Part shown: piece after piece, positions 7,977 to 12,954 of the stretch
Layout: every line of letters starts with the position of its first letter
Numbering within the stretch: the stretch's first letter is position 1
Source of the DNA: Auxenochlorella pyrenoidosa
Lineage: Eukaryota > Chlorophyta > Trebouxiophyceae > Chlorellales > Chlorellaceae
Reading direction: 5' to 3'
NCBI GenBank assembly: GCA_001430745.1
Contig: KQ481938.1
Location: 662,425 to 675,378, forward strand
DNA length: 12,954 nt
Program-made: the position numbers and the translations under genes
Notes under the pieces: generated by a model
What the model was told of the DNA's origin: nothing
Seen by the model: only the letters and a program-made list of their open reading frames with translations
Databases searched by the model: none

Positions 7977-8978
7977 CACCCTGTGTTCGCGTACGTGCGC
8001 CGGGCGAGTGCGGACCCCGGCAACATGATGCTGGCGCGGGCCCCGCCTGCTGTTTGTCGGCCGCGGCCCCAGGGCGCTGTACGGATTTCGAAGACAACCG
8101 CGCAGCGCCCGAGTGCGACGCACTCTGCCCTGCAGCTGGCGGCCCAGGCAAAGCAGGCCGGCGGAGGCGATGGCGCTCATGGCGGCGACATGCCCAGCGG
8201 ATACAAGCAGAACCTTCTGCATGCCATCTTCAAAGTGAGGGCCGCTGATGCATCTTGTGCAGAGTGGTTGCGTGGTCAAGGCCTGTTTGTGTCTGCATGT
8301 ACTGCGGCATGCATGCATCAGACCAGCTCCTCCCTCGCCGCCGCCGCTGCAGCCATCTCGCCTTCGCCCCCCTTGCAGAGCTTGCAGGGCGTGCGCTGGC
8401 AGTGGCCGTGGCAGCCATGGTGGTCAGCATGGCAGCAGAAATGGCTCAAGGAGCTGATTAACGAGGAGATTCATGAGCTGGAGATGGAGGAGATCACCAG
8501 GCAGCTGGATCGCATGGCGGAAGAGCGCAAACGTCGGCCGGCAGATACCAGGGGCCAGCGCAGGGGTGGCGGCCCGATGCGCGACCAGCCAGCCGCCAAG
8601 CCAGCGCCGCCTGCACCACCAGCAGCCGGCCCGTGGCCTGCCATGCCCCAGGCAGCGGTGCCAGGGATCAGCTCCACACGGGCTGCCGCCGTCGAGGCAT
8701 GCGCAGCAGCGGCAGTGGCCTGGGCGTCTGCTGCTGTTGGGCACGAGACGGCTGCCGAAGCGGCTGCAGGCCGTGCTGCAGTCGCCTGGCCGTCCGCAGC
8801 CATTGGGTACAAGTCAGCAGCAGATTGGACTCGGGCCGGGGCAGCGTGGCGGGCTGCACACGACGCCCTGGAGGCCGCGCTGCAAGCCGACCCGCAGGCA
8901 GAGGCGGTGCAGCAGGCGGTGGCGACAGTGGAGGAGCTGCGTGCCTTCAAGGGCCAGCGGCGCCGCCTGCAGAGCTGA
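7122..8978 (+). CDS. Fused two-unit Trp-motif Ala-rich protein (copies 2+3), probably plastid-targeted
   Basis: Exons 7122-7331, 7458-8234 and 8379-8978 join in phase 0 into 528 aa. Both introns (126 and 144 bp) have the donor AAA|GTGAGG and the acceptor CTTGCAG. Residues 1-70 are a targeting-peptide-like segment (RRSAQRLVTLATQA) ending in NPLRAMLK. Unit A then has WQWPWQPWWSAWQQKW, the charged segment EICRQLDQRAEERKRR, a Pro-rich linker and Ala-rich helices. Unit A has no stop. About 16 residues (RHPVFAYVRRASADPG) lead into MMLARAPPAVCRPRPQG, which is the start of copy 3, now internal. Unit B repeats the same order, with EEITRQLDRMAEERKRR, and ends AFKGQRRRLQS. The internal ATGATG (8025) could still start a separate 269-aa protein. 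Function is unknown; plastid targeting is inferred from composition only. Either unit could be a helical scaffold. Confidence 0.75.
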
Positions 8979-9070
8979 CCGCCGTGGTGGGTCGCATTCG
9001 TTGTGCACCCTGCCTCTTTATCGCAACCTCACATGTGCCCTTGATCCTGTCTCATTCCCTGTGCTGCCTC
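7990..9070 (+). repeat. Tandem repeat unit, copy 3 (lacks its promoter block)
   Basis: The unit keeps about 35 bp of degraded leader, now translated, then the copy 3 coding exons and the 3' flank shared with copy 1. The roughly 150 bp promoter-side block of copies 1 and 2 is absent. The simplest reading is loss of one copy 2/copy 3 spacer. Confidence 0.7.
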
Positions 9071-9766
9071 TTTCATCTGGCTTGCTGAGCAGCTGCATCC
9101 CCTGCATGCGTGCCCACCGCCTGTGGACTAGGCTCTGTGCTCTGACAGGCAACTGCTGTGCTTCTAGTAGACGCATACATGCCTGCCTTGTTCTGCTCAC
9201 TCCAGACTGTATTCCACCTTCCGGATGCTGAGTCACTGTCATGTACGCAACTGTGGGCAATCAAAAATTGACGGCGCCACACTACGAGGCGCAAGGCATG
9301 CGGCGGGAGCGGCCAATGGTGGGGCCGCTGTGACAGTCGAGTGCGACTCCAGAGCTGATACATGGCAGCAGTCGAATCGGAGCTGCGACACAGTCACTGG
9401 GCACGCCCAAAGCGCCCATCGCTGGATGGGTAAGGCTGGGGTTTACCTTCGCCCAACAGCAAGACCTGTTGTCCTGCAGTCATCAGCAGTCATGCTAGAA
9501 CGGTCTGCGATATTTCCAACGTGAAGCAGCGCGAAAAGTTGGGCATTCCGATCTGACGTGCTCTGCCAGCGAGGAGCTGCAGCCGCCACCCCTTACAGGC
9601 CCAAGCTTGCATTCAGACGAAACCTTGGGGTGAAGCCCGTCAGCTGGGCACTGGGACACGGCCTGCAAAGGCCCAGACAGGCCGCTCGTGTGGCCGGTCT
9701 CGACCCAGTCCCTCCCTGGGTCTCAACGGTGTGTCAAAAAAAGCTCATTCATCTCTTGGGCCTCGG
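8979..9766 (+). promoter_or_regulatory. Spacer between the fused gene and the SANT-like gene
   Basis: These 788 bp hold the 3' flank of the fused gene and the upstream region of the next. The first 90 bp match the flank of copy 1. I find no TGTAA here; nearby variants are TGTAT (9207) and TGTAC (9242). GCGCGAAAA at 9529-9537 fits the E2F consensus in reverse orientation, 230 bp before the next ATG. Short open frames on both strands have no recognisable content. Confidence 0.4.
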
Positions 9767-12700
9767 ATGGAGGCCCAGCCCCCGGCGGCGCTTCCAGCGC
9801 CACTGCCAATGCCGCTAGAGGCTGGCGGCGCGCCGGGGGTGCAGGCTGTACAGCTGGAGGCAGCTGTCAGCTGTCAGAGGGCGGCAGCAGAGGCCCAACC
9901 AGCGCTTGCAAACGGCATCCACCAGGGCGCCGAAGCGCCTGCCGCCGGCGCCTCCGCCTCCGCCCACTTGGCGCCGGCTGATCAGAAAGGCCCGCAGCAG
10001 CAGGCAGCGCAAGGCGCGGTTGCGACAGCACCTGCCGTGGGGAGCGTGATGCCGGCTGCCATGCTGCCCGCGGCCATAGATCCCACAATGGCAGCCGTGG
10101 CGGCGGTGTTCCACCAGCAGGACGCTGCCATTGCTGCTGCGCTCCAGCAGCACCAGCAGCAGCACCTGGCGGCAGTAGCAGCGGTGCAGCAGCAGCAGCA
10201 GCAGAGCACTGCGGCGCCAGCTGCTGACGCTGCTGTCGAAGCTGCTGTTGCTGCCGGCAGCCAGCACCTGCCAAACGAGGCGGGGCTGGCGCAAGAGGCA
10301 GCAGCAGGCAACGATGCTGAGGGAGTGGCTGTGTCTGGCAACCCGGCTGATGGAAGAGGAGGAGCTGCAGCGCCGGCAGACACGGCGCTTGGAGCAGCAC
10401 CCGCAGCACCAGCGGCGCCGGGCGCAGCAGCAGAGGCCAGCCACGCAGCCGACCAGGCAGCTGCCGGCGTGCCTGCCGAGGCTGCGGCGGCCCAGGATGC
10501 GGCAGCCGTCTACTCAGCAGACCCAGCTGCGGCTGAAGCATATGCCGCTGGTGATGGGCAGTACGATTTAGATGCCTCGCAGTACCAACATTACCAGGTG
10601 AACAGCAGGGCGGAGGCTGGATGGGAGCTGGTGCGCAGCTGAGAGAGCTGCGGTTTGGAGGTCACGACTTGTCCTGACCCCTGTGCAGTCAGAGGGAGCG
10701 CTCCTGCGGGCAGCCCGTGCTTGGGCCTCCCTCACAGCTGCGGCGGACCTGTAGACCAGCTGCGGCCAGCCTGATCACGCCGGCGAGCCTCTGTTTCTCA
10801 GACAGCCCCCATTTATCTCCATTCCTGCCCCGTGGCCAGCAGGAATACTACCAAGGTGATGAGGAGGACGCGGATCCAAATGCGCCCACAGGGCTCTACG
10901 TGCCCACCGACGATGGAGGTGCGCCCTCCTGCATCGCAGCGCGAGGGCCGCCGCACCGCTGCTGCACTCTCGGCACTCACTGAGCCGGCACAGACGCGCG
11001 TTGCGCCATCCTGCAAGGCGGGTTGGGCTGAGCCACGGCTCTACACCCGAACCGCACGCTGCGCTGCCTGCCCCAGCCCGTCGCCAGCCCCCGTCCCGCT
11101 GCCCTGCAGGCGAGCAGCAGCAGCTGACCGTGGCAGATGTCAACCACATGGCGGTGCACGCTGAGGGGCAGTGGAGCGCAGAGGAGGAGCAGGAGCTGGC
11201 TCGCGTGGTGTCTGACCGAGACTACCGTGCGGTGAGGGCTCGCTGCTGGCAGCGCAATGCCTGCTTTGAGCCTGGCCATGCATGCGGCGTGGGCTGGGCA
11301 CGACGCGGCAGGGCCGGCGGCGAGCCGGCTGCCAGCATGGCCCGAGCCGCTGCCGCGCTGCCGCCAAGGCCCCCCATGGCGCGCCGTGCTGATGCACCGA
11401 CCCCTGCTGCCTGCAGGAGAAGATGGGCGCCGTGTGGGGCGATTGGGATGTGTCGCACAACCGCTTTGCCCCTGTGGCAGCCTACATGAAGGTGAGGCAT
11501 GGGAGGGCGTCTCCTGCCAGGCACAGGCGGCAAACTGTGAGAAGCAGCAGCAGGGCGTTGGCAGCTGCCTGTCGGCAGGGAGTCCATGGGCCGCGTGGCA
11601 TGCCGCAGGCGCGCACCGAGCGCGGCGGCTGCCCCCCCCTGTCGATCCTGCCCTGATGCAGCGCACCATCGCGGATGTTCGGTCAAAGGTCCGGGAGCTG
11701 CAGGGCGCGGTGGATCCTGCCTCTGCAGCGGCAGCAGCAGCAGCGGCGGCAACAGGAGGGGCGGATGGGCAGCCGGGGGCGGGCGCCGAAGCTGCCGCAG
11801 GCGTGGCAGTGGCAGCAGCAGCGGACAGCCCGCCGGCGCCCGTGGCAGCAGCGCCTGCCGCGCCGGCGCCCGCAGCAGGCGCAGCAGCTGGTGGCCTCAC
11901 GCAGCCGGCCATGCCGTTGATGAGGCAAGCTCTGCTGCCTGTCGTTTTGTATGCTCCGCCTTGCTGGGATCGGACGCAATGCTTGCCGGGGCTGGCTGCT
12001 GACTGGCCGGGGTTGACCGCGGCGGCTGCCGCCTGCCGCGCCGCCTGCCGCCCCTTGTTCCCACACACAAGCCGCCCGCCCTCATGAGGATCTGTGATGC
12101 CCTGTTCCACACTAACTCCTCACTGGCGCCTCTCCTCACTTGATCCTACCCGGCAGGTACACAATGGAGGGCGGCACCGTGCGGGTGCAGGCGATGACAC
12201 CAGAGCAGATGGCCCAAGTCCGGATGGCGCAGGCAAGCCCACCCCCCCGCCTTTTGCAGCCCGCGCCCGCAGCCCGGTCCAGCTGCCCTCCCGTGGCTGC
12301 ACAGAGCCCGGCCTGAGTGGTGGCAGGCGCTGCGTGCCGCGCCCGCTGCGCTCCCGAGTCTGCCCGCGCTGCTGCCTGCTGCCCAAACTGCTGCATGCTT
12401 GCCTGCGTGGGATTGACCCGCTTGCAGGTGCAACCGCTGACGCCAGAGCAGATGGCGGCTTACCAGCAGCACTTCCCCTTCCCAGTGGCATTTGCCACCC
12501 CTGCTGCCGCGGCGGCACACGCGGCAGCGGCGGCGGCGGCCGCCGCCAAGACAGCTGAGGGCGTGCCCGCCGATGGCAGCAGCGCCGGCGCCGGCAGCAG
12601 CGCTGGCGCGGCTGGCGCGGCGGTGCCCGCCGTGCCCGCCATGCCGGTGGCGGCAGTGGCTTACCCCATCATGGACCCGCAACTCCTGGCCAGGCAGATG

Positions 12701-12905
12701 GCGGCTGCGGCGCAGGCGCAGGCGGCGTTCCCCATCCCGCTGCCGCACCCGGCGGCGGTGCAGGCGGCGGCCGCGGCGGCGGCTGCCGCCAACGCCAACC
12801 ACCAGGGGCCCAACCCACGCAACGACCGGCACTTTTGGAAGGAGCACGAGCAGCAGGAGCTGCTGCGTCTGGTGGCGGACCAGCAGTACCGCCAGACAGT
12901 GCTGG
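9767..12905 (+). CDS. Ala/Gln-rich protein with two Myb/SANT-like repeats, 5' part (partial)
   Basis: Seven exons join in frame: 9767-10597, 10843-10918 (or from 10840), 11110-11231, 11417-11491, 11662-11924, 12157-12232 and 12428-12905, giving about 640 residues before the window ends. Residues 1-277 are low-complexity Ala/Gln/Pro with runs such as VQQQQQQS. An acidic piece (GDEEDADPNAPTGLYVP) follows. A first SANT-like repeat comes next: WSAEEEQELARVVSDRDYR, then WGDWD...FAPVAAYM and KRTIADVRSKVREL as a possible third helix. After an Ala-rich stretch come two copies of a short motif, AMTPEQMAQ and PLTPEQMAA. A second repeat then begins, HFWKEHEQQELLRLVADQQY, and is cut by the intron at 12906. 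SANT/Myb repeats usually bind DNA or histone tails, so a nuclear regulatory role is likely, but I cannot name the family. Introns 5 and 6 use GC donors. The ATG at 9767 is the first in frame; a non-coding exon upstream cannot be excluded. Confidence 0.75.
10840..10842 (+). other. NAGNAG tandem splice acceptor
   Basis: Intron 1 of the SANT-like gene ends in CCAGCAG. Splicing at the first AG adds one Gln (CAG) before EYYQGDEE; splicing at the second omits it. Both keep the frame. Confidence 0.55.
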
Positions 12906-12931
12906 GTGAGCGCGGGGGGTGGAGCGGGGGA

Positions 12932-12954
12932 GTGTGTGTGTGTGTGTGTGTGTG
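12932..12954 (+). repeat. GT dinucleotide microsatellite
   Basis: At least eleven GT units start 26 bp inside intron 7 of the SANT-like gene and run off the window edge, so the full length is unknown. Confidence 0.95.

Noticed and set aside
8025..8978. Copy 3 as an independent gene
   Set aside because: It lacks the upstream block of copies 1 and 2, and the frame is open through the junction from copy 2. A fused gene is simpler, although the internal ATG remains possible.
5508..9070. Array as a transposon
   Set aside because: There are no terminal inverted repeats, target-site duplications, transposase or reverse transcriptase. The units carry introns and look like tandem gene duplication.
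9815..10541. Minus-strand frames rich in Leu and Cys
   Set aside because: They are complement readings of CAG/GCA repeats in exon 1 of the SANT-like gene.
10977..12110. Minus-strand frame of 377 codons
   Set aside because: It is antisense to exons 3-5 of the SANT-like gene, and its Ala runs are the complement of the coding GC-rich repeats.
1..12954. tRNA, rRNA or CRISPR features
   Set aside because: I saw no T-loop/acceptor pattern, rRNA core sequence or regularly spaced repeats on either strand by eye.

Overview
The window looks like nuclear DNA of a GC-rich, intron-dense green alga, most likely a trebouxiophyte (Chlorella-like). Reasons: coding sequence is broken into short exons by 75-410 bp introns with GT/GC...AG ends; exon-encoded proteins match eukaryote-only families (RNA polymerase III subunit RPC5, RanBPM); proteins are rich in Ala and Gln; and TGTAA, the usual chlorophyte poly(A) signal, lies downstream of stop codons. 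There are no bacterial operons, RNA genes, transposons or CRISPR arrays. All gene models were built by hand from reading frame, splice sites and remembered family motifs; none was checked against transcripts or databases.

Layout. (1) 1-928, minus strand: 5' part of RPC5, running off the left edge. (2) 929-1588: a 660 bp divergent intergenic region. (3) 1589-5397, plus strand: a complete ten-exon RanBPM-type gene (SPRY, LisH, CTLH, CRA; 439 aa), the scaffold of the CTLH/GID ubiquitin ligase. (4) 5508-9070: three tandem copies of a gene for an Ala-rich, probably plastid-targeted protein I do not recognise, marked by the motif WQxPWQPWWSAWQQ. Copy 1 stands alone. Copies 2 and 3 have lost the spacer and stop codon between them and form one three-exon gene for a 528-aa two-unit protein with a second targeting-peptide-like segment inside it. 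(5) 8979-9766: non-coding. (6) 9767-12905, plus strand: 5' part of a large Ala/Gln-rich protein with two Myb/SANT-like repeats, running off the right edge just before a GT microsatellite.

The genes do not form one pathway. RPC5 and RanBPM are housekeeping genes sharing a divergent promoter region. The tandem family is the accessory, lineage-specific part and the best candidate for something undescribed. Five of the 19 introns whose donor I can place appear to begin with GC rather than GT.
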